From contig NZ_WEGK01000017.1 in assembly GCF_009604405.1 (NCBI RefSeq), positions 1 through 64,000 on the forward strand: DNA of 64,000 nucleotides, written 5' to 3'. This DNA comes from Nocardia macrotermitis. GTDB taxonomy: Bacteria; Actinomycetota; Actinomycetes; Mycobacteriales; Mycobacteriaceae. Positions 8,776 through 20,100 of this stretch are shown in pieces. A model generated the notes under the pieces. That model saw nothing but the letters and a program-made list of their open reading frames with translations. It was not told the origin of the DNA and made no database searches. How positions within the stretch are numbered: the stretch's first letter is position 1; the number at the start of each line of letters is the position of its first letter. Position numbers and translations under genes: made by a program.

Positions 8776-11700
8776 ATGCATACAGCTCGTCGTACCGCCC
8801 GGGGAAATCGCCGTCGGCGATCGGGTAATCCGCTGTTCGGTCAATTGCTCACCGCGGCAGTGGAATCGGCTGCCGACGCGGTGTCGATCCGGGCGTATGC
8901 GAACGGTGCGCCGGATGGTGTGCGGGAGCTGAGTTACCGGGAGTTCGACGAGGAGTCCTCGCGGCTGGCCCGGGAGCTGATCGCGCGCGGCGTCGGGGCC
9001 GGGGACGTGGTGGCGGTGGGGATGCACCGCTCGATCGAATCGGTGCTGGCGGTCTGGGCGATCGCCAAGACCGGTGCGGCCTGCGCGCCGGTGGATCCGG
9101 GCCGCCCGGCCGACGAACTCGCGCGCGGTCTCGCCGAATCCGGTGCGGCCCTTGGCTTGACGAGCAGCGGATACCGCGCCGACCTCGGCGACGGCATCGA
9201 ATGGCTGGAACTCGACGATCCGCACACCGATGCGCGGATCGCCGCTTGGGCCGCGCATCCGATCTCCTACACCGACCGGGTGCGCCCGCTCACCGAGCAG
9301 CATCCGGCCTATCTCGTGCGGTCCGCGGGCGCGAGCGTCGTGGTCACCCACACCGGCCTGGCCACCGTGGTCAACGCGATGCGCGAACAGCTCGGGGTGG
9401 ACGGGGAGGCGCGTCTCGCCCAGTTGGGCGCGCCGGATTCGGACCTCGCGGTGCTGGAACTGCTGCTGACCTTCTCCTCGGGCGCGATGCTGGTGCTGGC
9501 TCCGCCGGAGCCCTCCGGCGCCGAACTCGCGGATCTGCTGCGGCGCGAACGGATTACGCATCTGCTGATCAGCTCGGCGGTATTCGACGCGGTGGATCCG
9601 GCGGGTCTGGACGAACTCGAGGCCGTCGCGGTGATCGGCGCCCGGTTCGATCCGGAGACGATCGGTCGGTGGACCAGCGAGCGGCGCGCGGTGCACACCG
9701 CGTACGGGCTGCCCGAGACGACGATGCTGGACACCGTCGGCGGGCCCGTGCAGCCGGGCGAGGACGTGACGATCGGTGCGCCGATCATGGGAATCGGTGC
9801 GTTCGTGCTGGATTCGCGGTTGCGGCCGGTGCCCGCCGGTATGGTCGGCGAGCTGTATCTGTCCGGACCGGTGCTCGCGCAAGGGTATTCGGGTCGTCCG
9901 GGGACGACCGCGAGCCGGTTCGTGGCCAGCCTGTTCGGGGCGGAGACCGGGCAGCCCGGCCTGCGGCTGTTCCGGACCGGGGATCTGGTGCGGCGCAACG
10001 ACTCCGACGGTTCCATCGAATTCGTCGCGCATCTGCCCGAACCGGCGTCCGCGTTGCGCGGGCCCATCGCATCGGCGCTGCTGGAGCGAGCCGTCGCGGA
10101 TACCTTCGGCGCGCTGCTGAGTTCCGCCGACGCCGCACCCCGTCCGATCGAGGCCACCGACGACTTCTTCGAACTGGGCGGCGACGTACCGCTGGCCGGG
10201 GTGGCCGCCGCGCGGATCGGCGCCGCGCTGGGGCTGTGGATACCGGGCCGGTTCGTCTTCGAGGCGCGTACGGTCGCCGGTCTGGCCGAGCGGATCGCGC
10301 GGCATGTGGACGCGGTGACCGCGCGCGAGTTGCGGCCCATGCCGCGCCCCGAGCGGATCCCGATGTCCTATGTGCAGCAACGGATCTGGTCCCGCAACCG
10401 GTTCGATCCGACCAGTCCGACCGACAACATTCCGGTGGCGTTGCGGCTGGGCGGCCGATTGGACATCGACGCGCTGCGGGCCGCGGTCCGGGATCTGGTG
10501 GTGCGGCACGAGGTGTTGCGCACCGTGTTTCCCGAATTCCGGGGCACGGGTTATCAACTCGTGCTGCCGACCGCCGATCCCCGTGCCACGCCGGAGGTTC
10601 CGGTCGTGCGGGCCGCGGAGGACGAGCTACTCGGCCTGGTGTCCGAAACCGTCGGCGCAGGCTTCGATGTGACGGCCGAATCGCCGATCCGGCTGCGGGT
10701 GCTCAGCTCCGGCGACACCGATCACGTGCTGGTGTGTGTGCTGCATCGCATTGCGGCGGACAGCTTTTCGACCGGACCGCTGACCCGCGACCTGATGACC
10801 GCCTATCGTGACCGTGCCCGGGGCGCGCAACCGCAGTGGCCGCCGCTCGAGGTCCAGTACGCCGATTACGCACTCTGGCAGCGCGAAGTGCTCGGCGCCG
10901 AGGACGATCCGGATTCGATTCCGGCACAGCAGATCGAGTTCTGGCGCACGGAACTGTCCGGGCTGCACGAGCAGGCCGAACTACCCGCGGATCAGCCGCG
11001 TCCGCCGATCGCCTCCCAGCGTGGCGCGACACTGGAATTCGAGCTCGACCCGCGGGTGCACGCCGTGCTGAACCGGGTGGCGCACGAGCACGGCGCGACC
11101 CTGTTCACCGTTCTGCACGTGATGCTGGCGATCCTGCTGGCCCGCCTGTCCGGTAATCGGGACATCGCGATCGCCGCCCCGGTCACCGGTCGCGGCGCGG
11201 TGGCGTTGGACGAGGTCGTCGGTATTTTCGCGAATATCCTTGTGCTGCGGGCGAATATCGCGCCCGGTGCCGGATTCGCCGAACTGCTGACCACGGTGCG
11301 GGACGCGGATCTGGCGGCGCTGGCGAACGCCGATGTGCCGTTCGAGCAGCTGGCCGAGGAGTTGGATCCGGTGCGGTCCGCCGCGCGGCATCCGCTGTGC
11401 CAGGTCGCGTTGACGTTGCGGAACACTGCCCGGACCCGTCCGGAACTGCCCGGCCTGACCGTCGAGGATATCGAATTCGACACCGCGCGCGCCGAATTCG
11501 ATCTGCTGCTGACGATGACCGAACGTCTCGACGAATACGGCGTCGCGCAGGGGATGACGGCCCGGTTCACCTATGCCACGGACCTTTTCGACGACGCCAC
11601 CGTCCGGGACTTCGCGCATCGCTTCGGCCGGGTGATCGACGCCGTCACCGCCGACGACCGCGTGATCGTCGGCGATATCGACGTGCTGATGCCGGGTGAG

Positions 11701-13884
11701 CGCGAACTCGTACTGCGCGAATGGAATACGGCCGGGGTGACGGTGCCCCCGCTGACGCTGGTGGATCTGATCAGCGAGCGGGCGCGGGAACGTCCGGGCG
11801 CGATCGCGGTCCGGGCCGGTGAGGTCGCGGTGGGGTTCGGCGAGTTGATGCGGCGGGCGAACCGGGTGGCGCGCGCGTTGATCGCGCGCGGGGTCGGGCC
11901 GGAGTCGCTGGTTGCCGTTGCGGTCGAACGGAATACGGATCTGCCGGTGGCGCTACTGGGGGTGCTGCTGTCCGGGGGCGGGTATGTGTCCATCGATCCG
12001 CAACGGTTCGAGGCGGCGCAGATCGGGCCGGACACGCTCGGGCCGGTGCTCGCCGATACCGCGCCGGTATGCCTGCTGACCACCGGTGATGCGCAGAAAC
12101 TATTGCCGCGCAACGATATTGCCGTCGTACTGTTGGAAGAGACCGAGCGCTTCCCCGACGAGCCGGTGGCCGACGCCGATCGAATCTCCCCGCTGCGGCC
12201 GGAGAACACGGCCTATCTGATGCACTCCGCGCACGTGTCCGGGCTCGTGAGCGTCACCCACCGCAACGTGCTCGAGCTGTTCGGCAATGCCCGCCCGCTG
12301 TTCGACATCGTCGAAACCGATGTGTGGGCGCTGAGTCATTCCTGCGCGATCGATCTGTCGGTGTGGGAGTTGTGGTGCGCGCTGGCCACCGGTGCGGCGG
12401 TCGTGGTGATCGACCAGCCGACGTCGCAGTCTCCGGAGTTGTTCCGGGAGTTGCTGATTCGTGAGCAGGTGACGGTGCTGCAACTGGTGCCGTCCGAATT
12501 CGACGGGCTGGTCGAGGCCGATCGCGCGGCCGACGGCAGTGAACTCAGCGGTGCGGCCCGGCTCGCGCTGCGCTACGTGGTGTCGGCGGGGCACGAGTTG
12601 GATCCGCGGTCGGTGCGGCGCTGGTACGAGCGGCACACCTCGGAGGCGCCGCAGCTGGTGACCATGTACGGACTCACCGAGACCGCGGCGCACGTGACGT
12701 TCCTGATGGTGGACGAACATCTCGCGGACGATCCGGTGAGCGCGATCGGGCGGGCGCTGCCGGGATCGTCCGGTTTCGTACTGGACGAGCGGTTGCATCC
12801 GGCCCCGATGGGGGTGGCGGCGGAGATGTATCTCGCGGGCGGGCAGCTGGCCCGTGGCTATGCGGGCCGGCCGGGGCCGACCGCGTCGCGGTTCGTGGCG
12901 AATCCGTTCGGGGAACCGGGATCTCGGATGTATCGCACGGGTGACACCGGGCGGTGGATCGGGTTCGGCGGTGAGGCCGTCCTCGAATATGCCGGGCGCA
13001 GAGAGCCTTTCGGGGGCAATGCGCAGGTGTTCTCGGTTGTGGACGATGCCATCACCGAATCCGTGCGCAAGGCGGCGACCACAGGTGGGCCCGCGCTGAC
13101 GCAGGCGCTGGCGGCCGTCGTCGAGGACGATCCGGACGCGCCCGCGCTGGTATCCGGCCCGCACGAGGTGTCCTTCGCCGAACTCGACGCGCGGTCCTCG
13201 CGCCTGGCGCGGGTGCTGATCGATCGCGACTGTGGTCCGGGCGTGGGTGTCGCGGTGCGGTTCGAGCGCGGGATCGATGCGGTGGTGGCCGTGTGGGCGG
13301 TGCTGAAAGTCGGTGCGGCAGTGGTCTTCACCTCGGACGACGCGCCGGAGCCGGGGGTGACGGTCGGGTTGACCGCGGTGCCGATGTGGGATTCCCGGAT
13401 CGACTGGGTGGCGCTGGCCGATCCGGATGTGATCGCCGAGGTCGAGAGCCGGTCCGTGCGTCCGGTGACGTATGCCGACCGGACGCGCGCGCTGCGGGGC
13501 ACCGATCCGGCGTTCGTCACCGCGGACACCATTCTCGGTTACGACGAATTGGCCGCGGCCGTGGACCGATTGCGGGCCGGCACCGAATTGGATATCGAAT
13601 CGCGCACCTTCCATCTGGGTGTGGCGCAGTCTTCGGCGGCGTTCCTGGAGATCGTCGCGGCGGGGGTGGCGGGTGCGGCGATGGTGTTCACGGAGAACGC
13701 GGATGCCGTCGGGCTCGCCGAGGAATGGGTGACGCATCTGTTCACCGATGTGCGCAGGCTCGCATTGCTGGATACGGCGCCGCTGGAGGATGTGCGCGCC
13801 GTCGTCCTGGAGCAGGGACCGGTCCCGGCGGGAGGCTTCGGGGCCGGTGTGGCGTTCATGGTGCTCGACGAGTTGATCCGGTGA
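8776..13884 (+). CDS. NRPS-like protein 1: A*-PCP*-C-A*-A* with disabled catalytic motifs
   Basis: 1702 aa. Order: A-like domain (about 17-425), PCP-like (436-515), C-like (520-975), second A-like (987-1418) and the N-terminal half of a third A-like domain (1430-1702). A3 P-loops are lost: residues 179-195 read YLVRSAGASVVVTHTGL and residues from 1147 read YLMHSAHVSGLVSVTHRN, with no TSGxTGxPKG. Both larger A domains stop after the A7 TGD motif, so the Lys-bearing C-terminal subdomain is missing. The PCP core reads FFELGGDVPL: Val471 replaces the pantetheinylated Ser. The C motif is H657-R658-I-A-A-D662 instead of HHxxxDG. The ATG at 8776 follows GAGAGGTG. The frame is intact, which argues for retention as a protein. 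It is probably co-transcribed with the next gene. No peptide product can be predicted. Confidence 0.8.
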   Translation: MHTARRTARGNRRRRSGNPLFGQLLTAAVESAADAVSIRAYANGAPDGVRELSYREFDEESSRLARELIARGVGAGDVVAVGMHRSIESVLAVWAIAKTGAACAPVDPGRPADELARGLAESGAALGLTSSGYRADLGDGIEWLELDDPHTDARIAAWAAHPISYTDRVRPLTEQHPAYLVRSAGASVVVTHTGLATVVNAMREQLGVDGEARLAQLGAPDSDLAVLELLLTFSSGAMLVLAPPEPSGAELADLLRRERITHLLISSAVFDAVDPAGLDELEAVAVIGARFDPETIGRWTSERRAVHTAYGLPETTMLDTVGGPVQPGEDVTIGAPIMGIGAFVLDSRLRPVPAGMVGELYLSGPVLAQGYSGRPGTTASRFVASLFGAETGQPGLRLFRTGDLVRRNDSDGSIEFVAHLPEPASALRGPIASALLERAVADTFGALLSSADAAPRPIEATDDFFELGGDVPLAGVAAARIGAALGLWIPGRFVFEARTVAGLAERIARHVDAVTARELRPMPRPERIPMSYVQQRIWSRNRFDPTSPTDNIPVALRLGGRLDIDALRAAVRDLVVRHEVLRTVFPEFRGTGYQLVLPTADPRATPEVPVVRAAEDELLGLVSETVGAGFDVTAESPIRLRVLSSGDTDHVLVCVLHRIAADSFSTGPLTRDLMTAYRDRARGAQPQWPPLEVQYADYALWQREVLGAEDDPDSIPAQQIEFWRTELSGLHEQAELPADQPRPPIASQRGATLEFELDPRVHAVLNRVAHEHGATLFTVLHVMLAILLARLSGNRDIAIAAPVTGRGAVALDEVVGIFANILVLRANIAPGAGFAELLTTVRDADLAALANADVPFEQLAEELDPVRSAARHPLCQVALTLRNTARTRPELPGLTVEDIEFDTARAEFDLLLTMTERLDEYGVAQGMTARFTYATDLFDDATVRDFAHRFGRVIDAVTADDRVIVGDIDVLMPGERELVLREWNTAGVTVPPLTLVDLISERARERPGAIAVRAGEVAVGFGELMRRANRVARALIARGVGPESLVAVAVERNTDLPVALLGVLLSGGGYVSIDPQRFEAAQIGPDTLGPVLADTAPVCLLTTGDAQKLLPRNDIAVVLLEETERFPDEPVADADRISPLRPENTAYLMHSAHVSGLVSVTHRNVLELFGNARPLFDIVETDVWALSHSCAIDLSVWELWCALATGAAVVVIDQPTSQSPELFRELLIREQVTVLQLVPSEFDGLVEADRAADGSELSGAARLALRYVVSAGHELDPRSVRRWYERHTSEAPQLVTMYGLTETAAHVTFLMVDEHLADDPVSAIGRALPGSSGFVLDERLHPAPMGVAAEMYLAGGQLARGYAGRPGPTASRFVANPFGEPGSRMYRTGDTGRWIGFGGEAVLEYAGRREPFGGNAQVFSVVDDAITESVRKAATTGGPALTQALAAVVEDDPDAPALVSGPHEVSFAELDARSSRLARVLIDRDCGPGVGVAVRFERGIDAVVAVWAVLKVGAAVVFTSDDAPEPGVTVGLTAVPMWDSRIDWVALADPDVIAEVESRSVRPVTYADRTRALRGTDPAFVTADTILGYDELAAAVDRLRAGTELDIESRTFHLGVAQSSAAFLEIVAAGVAGAAMVFTENADAVGLAEEWVTHLFTDVRRLALLDTAPLEDVRAVVLEQGPVPAGGFGAGVAFMVLDELIR

Positions 13885-13970
13885 ATTCCGGCCCACCGGG
13901 TGACCATCGGGGCTCCGTACTCCACAATGGTCTGGTTCCGCGGGCGGCCACCCTCCGCCCCGGCATATCC

Positions 13971-14000
13971 GTACGACGGTGAATTCGGCCGCCGTCGTAC
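13971..14000. promoter_or_regulatory. 9-bp inverted repeat between the two NRPS-like genes
   Basis: GTACGACGG (13971-13979) and its exact complement CCGTCGTAC (13992-14000) around a 12-base centre, followed by the palindromic run TCGATCGATCGA (14001-14012). It lies 86 nt after the first gene's stop and about 115 nt before the second start. It could be an operator, an mRNA hairpin that tunes the second gene, or a weak terminator. No T tract follows. Confidence 0.45.
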
Positions 14001-14114
14001 TCGATCGATCGAGGGTGGCGTCGCGAGCGGCGCATGAGCAGCAACAGGCAGGGTGTGAGGCAACGTGCTTCGGGTGTTCGGACGGCGCAACGTGACCCGG
14101 CAAGGGAATCCGGC

Positions 14115-17100
14115 ATGAGTCGCCCAACCCGTCCCCGGCCGTCGCGGAGCCGCAGGACCCGTGTGATCACGTTGCCGCAGCTGATGTCGACCGCGGTGGA
14201 GGCCGATCCGGACGGGATCGCGATCGTGCTCGCGGATTCGGACGGCACGCTCGCGGAGTTGACCTATGCCGAGTTGGACGAGCGGTCCACGCGCCTGGCG
14301 CGACTGTTGATCGCGCGCGGAATCGGTCCGGAAGACCTGGTCGCCGTGGCGTTTCCGCGTTCGCTCGAAGCGGTGATCGCGCTGTGGGCGGTGGCCAAGT
14401 CCGGTGCCGGATTCGTGCCCGTGGATCCGGACGATCCGGCGCAGCGCATCGCGCACATCGTCGTGGATTCCGGGGTGGCGCTGGGGCTGACCGTGGCCGC
14501 GATTCGTCCGGCGCTGCCCGGTACGACGCCCTGGCTGACCGTCGACACCGCCGCGGTCGCCGTGGAACTGGAGGAATTCGCCGCCGACCCGGTCACCTAC
14601 GCGGACCGGTTGCGGCCGTTGCGCGCGGAACATCCCGCGTACGTGGTGTACACGGTCGACGCGATCGGGGCGCCGCACGGCGTCATGGTGACGCAGGCCG
14701 GGTTGTCGGTGCTGTCCGAGGCGCAGCGGGCGCGTCATCAGGCCGACGGCGATTCGCGGACACTGGCGTTCGCCGCGCCCTCGGACGACGCGTCGGTGCT
14801 GGAACTGCTGCTCGCCGTGGGCGGTGCGGCGACGATGGTGGTGGCCGCGCCGACCGTGCGCGGCGGTGCCGAGCTGGCTCCGCTGCTGCTGCGCGAGGAC
14901 GTCACGCACGCGTATCTGCCGTCCGAGGTGCTGGAATCGATCGATCCGGCCGAACTGGACGAACTGCGCGTGGTGATCTGCGCGAGCCGGACGTATCCGC
15001 CGGAGCTGGTGGATCGGTGGACGCAGCCGATCGGCGCGGGGCCGTTCGGTGCCGGGGTGCGGCGCTTCCTGCACGGGTACGGGGCCGCGGAGACCACCGT
15101 GCTGACCAATGTCGGCGCGCCGGATTCGGCGGCCGAGTCCCGGGGTATCGGTGCGCCCAATCCCGGGATCACCGAATACGTTCTGGACGAACGGCTTTCG
15201 CCGGTTCCGGACGGGGAAATCGGGGAGCTGTACGTCGCGGGTGCGCAGTTGGCGCGCGGATATCTGCGGCGGCCCGCGCGGACCGCGGCGCATTTCGTGG
15301 CGAATCCGTTCCTCGGTGGGCCCGAGGGGGCCGGGTTGTCGGGGGGTGATTCGAGGCTGTTCCGTACCGGGGATCTGGTGCGGCGTGCGGCTGATGGGGG
15401 TGTGGAGTATCTCGGGCCTGCTACGCCGGTGGTTTCGGCGGGGGTCATGCCTGGGGTGCGGAGTCAGGTTTTCGGTGGGGGTGGTGCGGAAAGTGTTGCC
15501 GCAGAGGTGATTTCCGGGGCGGGATCGGATGCTGCGGCGGTGAGTGGGGTGCCGTCTGCTGGGCCGGGTGCGCGGTTCGAGAGTGCCTCGGGAGCCGAAC
15601 TGTCTGGTGCTGCGATTGAGCGGTCGTCGGAGGATTCGTCCGTTGGGCGGAGTTCGTTGCCGCGGCGTGGAGGTGTGGTTCGGGATAGTGAGGGGCTTTC
15701 TGGTGCGGAGTCGGCCGGGATGCCTTCTGCTGGAGCGGAACGGTCGGCAGCGGGCTCGTCTGTCGGGCGGGATTCGTTGCCGCAGCGGGACGTGGTTCGG
15801 GCCGGTGAGGGGCTTTCTGGTGCGGAGTCGGCCGGGATGCCTTCTGCTGGAGCGGAACGGTCGGCGGCGGGCTCGTCTGTCGGGCGGGATTCGTTGCCGC
15901 AGCGGCGGAATGTGATTCGGGATGGTGAGAGTGCTTCCGGGGCGGGGGCGGCTGAGCCGTCCGATGGCGTGGTGATGGGGCAGGCTTCGGGGAACGCGGA
16001 CATCGGGTGGGGGTCGCGGCGTGGGGACGAGGTGCAGGTCGGTGAGGACGCGGGGGTGGGGTCGACTGCGTTGCCGTTCGGTGAGGTGGGGAGCGATCGT
16101 GCACTCGCGGTGGAGGATTCGTCTGTCGGTGGGGCTTCCCGGGGGGAGCGGCTGGCGGTGGATCTTGTTTCGGGGGCGGAGTCTGTCGACAGCTCGGTGG
16201 GGGAGTCCGGAGTTGCGGTTGTTCCGTTGACGGCCATGGTGCGGCCTGCGGTGACGGTGGCGTTCGAGGATGGGGAGTTCGCGGGGGTGCCGTTGTCGGC
16301 GGCGCAGGAGCGGATGTGGGGGATCAATCGGGCGGATGCGGAGACGGTGGCGCACAACGTGTGTTTCGCCGTGCGGATCAGCGGGCAGATGCGGGTGGAG
16401 GCGCTGCAGGTCGCGGTGGTGGACGTCATCGAGCGGCACGAGATGTTGCGGACGGTCTATCCGGTGGCGGACGGCGTCGGATATCAGGTGGTGCTGCCGC
16501 TGGATCGGGTGCTCGCGGACCTGACGCCCGAACCGCTCGAGGAATCCGAAATCGAGGACTGGCTGGGCGAATACGCGCGCATCGCCTTCGATGTGACCAC
16601 CGAGATCCCCGCGCGGATCGGTGTCGCCCAGATCGCCGAGGACGAGCACGTCGTCGTGGTGGTGGCGCATCGGATCGCCGCGGACGAGGCCAGCGTGACA
16701 CCGTTCCTGCGGGATCTCGCGGTGGCGCTGATGGGTCGGCGCAACCGGGCCAAACCGGCGTGGTCGCCGCTGTCGGTGCAGTACGCCGACTACGCGTTGT
16801 GGCAGCGGGCGGTGCTCGGCGATGCGGCACAACAGGATTCGGTGGCGTCGCGGGAAATCGCCTACTGGCGAACGGCTCTGGACGGAGTCGTGTCCGGGCC
16901 GGACCTGCCGGCGGACCGGCCGCGCCGGGCGCTGCCCTCGGGACGTGGTGCGGCATACGGCTTCTCGGTGGATCGCTCGGTGCACGCCGGACTCGTCGGA
17001 CTTGCCGAGGCTGCCGGTGGCACGCTGTTCACCGCGCTGCACGCGGCATTCGCGGCGCTGCTCGGACGGCTCTCGGGTGCGAGCGATATCGTCATCGGCA

Positions 17101-20100
17101 CCTCGACCCCCGGCCGTACTGTGCGTGAACTCGACAGTGCGATAGGGCTTTTCGAGAATCCTCTGGTGTTGCGTGCCCGGCTCGATCCGACCGCGTCCTT
17201 CACCGATCTGTTGGCGGCGGTCACCCGGGACGATCTGGCCGCATTCGGCCATGCCGAGTTGCCGTTCGGGATGCTGGCCCGGGCGTTGGGAGAATCCGCG
17301 CGGGCGTATCCGTCGTGGTTGCGGGTCGCGCTGACGGTCCGGGAACAGCAGCTCGCGCATGTGAGTCTGCCCCGATTGTCCGCTACCGCAGTGGAATTCG
17401 ACAGCGGGGTCGCCGAATTCGAGCTGCGGCTGAACGTGTTCCCGCGCGAGCGGGACGGTGCGCCCGACGGGTTGTCGGCCACGTTCACCTATGCCACGGA
17501 TCTGTTCGACGAGATCACCGTCGCCGGATTCGCCGAACGTCTGGTGCTGCTGCTCGAGGCGGTCACGGCCGATCCACGACGTCCGGTCGGGGATGTCGAG
17601 CTGTTGCAGCCCGATGAGCGGATGCGAATCCTGGGGGACTGGAACAACACTCGGTACGCGGTCGAACCCGGACTGCTGCTGGACGGGTACCGGCGCGCGG
17701 TGCGGGAGCATCCGGACGCGATCGCGGTCTCGGACGCCGAGAGCGAACTGACCTATGCCGAGTTCGATGCGCGGGTGAATCAGCTTGCGCGCCTGCTGAT
17801 CTCGCGTGGTGTCGAGCCGGAGACCCGGGTGGTGCTGGCGATCGCGCCGACGCTGGATCTGCTGATCGGCATGTACGCGATCGTGACCGCCGGCGGTGCG
17901 TACGTGCCGGTCGATCCGGAACATCCGGCCGAGCGGATCGGGTACATCCTCGAGACCGTGCGACCGGTCTGCGTGGTGACCACCGTCGCGGATTCGGTTC
18001 CGGTGCCGCACGATACGCAGGTGCTGCGCCTGGACACGATGGATCTGAGCGGATTCGATCCGAGTCCGGTGCGGGCCGAGGAACTGACGCGCCCGCTGCG
18101 TCCGGGGCATCCGGCCTACGTCATCTTCACCTCCGGGTCCACCGGGCGGCCCAAGGGGGTCGTGGTCTCGCACGCGGCCATCGATCACCAGCTCGCCTGG
18201 ATGCTCGCGGCCTATCCGCTGGCGAGCGACGACGTGTATCTCCAGAAGACCCCGCCGACGTACGACGCCTCGCTGTGGGGATACTTCCTGCCGCTGCGGG
18301 CCGGGGCGCGGTTGCGGCTGGCCGCGGCGGATCGGTCCGATCCGCTGTATCTCGCGGAATCCATTATCGCGCACGGTGTTACGGTCACCGACTTCGTGCC
18401 CTCGCAGCTCGCGGCGTTCGCCGATCGCACCGCGCCGGGGATCTGCCCGACGCTGCGGGAGATCTTCGTGATCGGTGAGGTGCTGCCCGCGCGGACCGTC
18501 ACGGCGTTCGCGCGGATCAGTGATGCGCGCGTGCACAATCTGTACGGTCCGACCGAGGCCGCAGTCTCGGTGACGTACTGGCCCGCGGGCAGTGCGGACG
18601 GGACGAATGTGCCGATCGGGTTGCCGCAGTGGAACACTCGCGTCTACGTGCTGGACGATCGGTTGCGTCCGGTGCCGGTGGGTGTGCCGGGTGAGCTGTA
18701 TCTGGCGGGGGCGGCGCTGGCGCGCGGCTATGTCGGCCACCCCGGGCTGACCGCGGATCGGTTCGTGGCCGATCCGTTCTCCGAGCGCGATGCCGGCGGC
18801 CGGATGTACCGCACCGGCGATCTGGTCGTGTGGCGGGAGAGTTCGGGTGAGTTGCCCGCCCGCCTGGATTTCCTGGGCCGCACCGACTTTCAGATCAATA
18901 TCGGTGGCCGCCGGATCGAACCAGGCGAGATCGAAGCCGCGCTGCTCGCGCAATCCTCGGTCGGCGACGCGGTGGTGGTGGCGTGCAACGGACGGCTCGT
19001 CGCCTATGTCGCGCCGCGCTCCGAGAAGCGGATCGTCACCGAGCGGGTGGCCGCCTCGCTGGCGGAAGTCCTTCCGGAGGAACTCATTCCGGACGTCGTC
19101 GTACCGATGGACGCGCTACCGCGCACGGCCGCAGGCAAACTCGATCGCCGCGCACTTCCGGACCCCTCGCTCGGTGTCGAGACATCGTCGTCGCTGAAGG
19201 TTGTGCGGGTCGAGTCGCTCGAACCGCCGCGCAAGCCCGAACCTGTTGTGCCCGAACAGATCTCCGCTCAGCCCGAGCCCGACCCCGCGGCGGAGTCCGG
19301 GTGGCTGTCCAAGCAGTGGAAGCTCGGGCCGTTGACGGAGGCGTCGGCCGGGAGTGATGCGGTGGAGTCCGCTGTTCGCGCGGAACTTCCGCGACGGGCG
19401 CGGGGGGAGTCGCTGGAGCGTTCCGAGGTCGACGAGTCCTCCGCGCAGCCTGACTCCGAAGTGCCAATTGCCTCGGATAGTCCTGCACTGGAAGAGGATT
19501 CGAGCACGTCCACGCTGCAATCCGAGTCCGATCACGAGACGAGTTCGCAGGCCGGTTGGTCGCCACGTGTGGTGCCCGCCGCACAGTCCGACACCGACGC
19601 CCCTGTGGCAGAGTCGGATTCGCGTTCGGAGTCCGGCCTGCCGCGCCGCGCGACAGGTTGGTCCCCCCGCCTGGTGTCATCGCAGGAATCGGAGACCACC
19701 CCTGCGCCCTCCGATTCGCCGCGTCCCGACGCTCTTCGGTTGCCACGTCGTGCCGCCGGTTGGACGCCGCCGCCGACGTCTTCGGAAGGATCCGGGGACA
19801 CGGGTGGCGTTCCTGCGGTGGCGGATTCGGTGAGTTCCGATTCTGATCGGTCGTCGGCGGCGGTTTCGTCGGTCTCCGGGCTTGTGGGTGATACCCCTGC
19901 GGAGGCCGATTCGTTGCGTTCGGATTCCGGGCGGTTGCCTCGTCGGGCCGCTGGTTGGTCGCCGCGGCAGTCCGGGGCTTCCGGTGATGTGTCTTCGGAG
20001 TCGGATTCGTCGCGTGCGGACTCTGTTCGCTTGCCACGTCGTGCGGCCGGTTGGTCGCCGCAGGAGGTCGAGGTCGCGAATGATGCTCCTGCGGGGGCTG

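Noticed and set aside
13885..14114. Frameshift splitting one larger NRPS gene into two
   Set aside because: Protein 1 ends at a TGA, followed by a 230-nt gap with an inverted repeat and an AAGGGA ribosome site; both proteins start with a similar short basic N-terminus before an A-like domain.
13539..18953. 1804-codon open frame on the minus strand
   Set aside because: Shadow of the NRPS-like frames in high-GC DNA: Arg/His/Pro-rich, no domain, and the + strand carries recognisable A and C motifs throughout.
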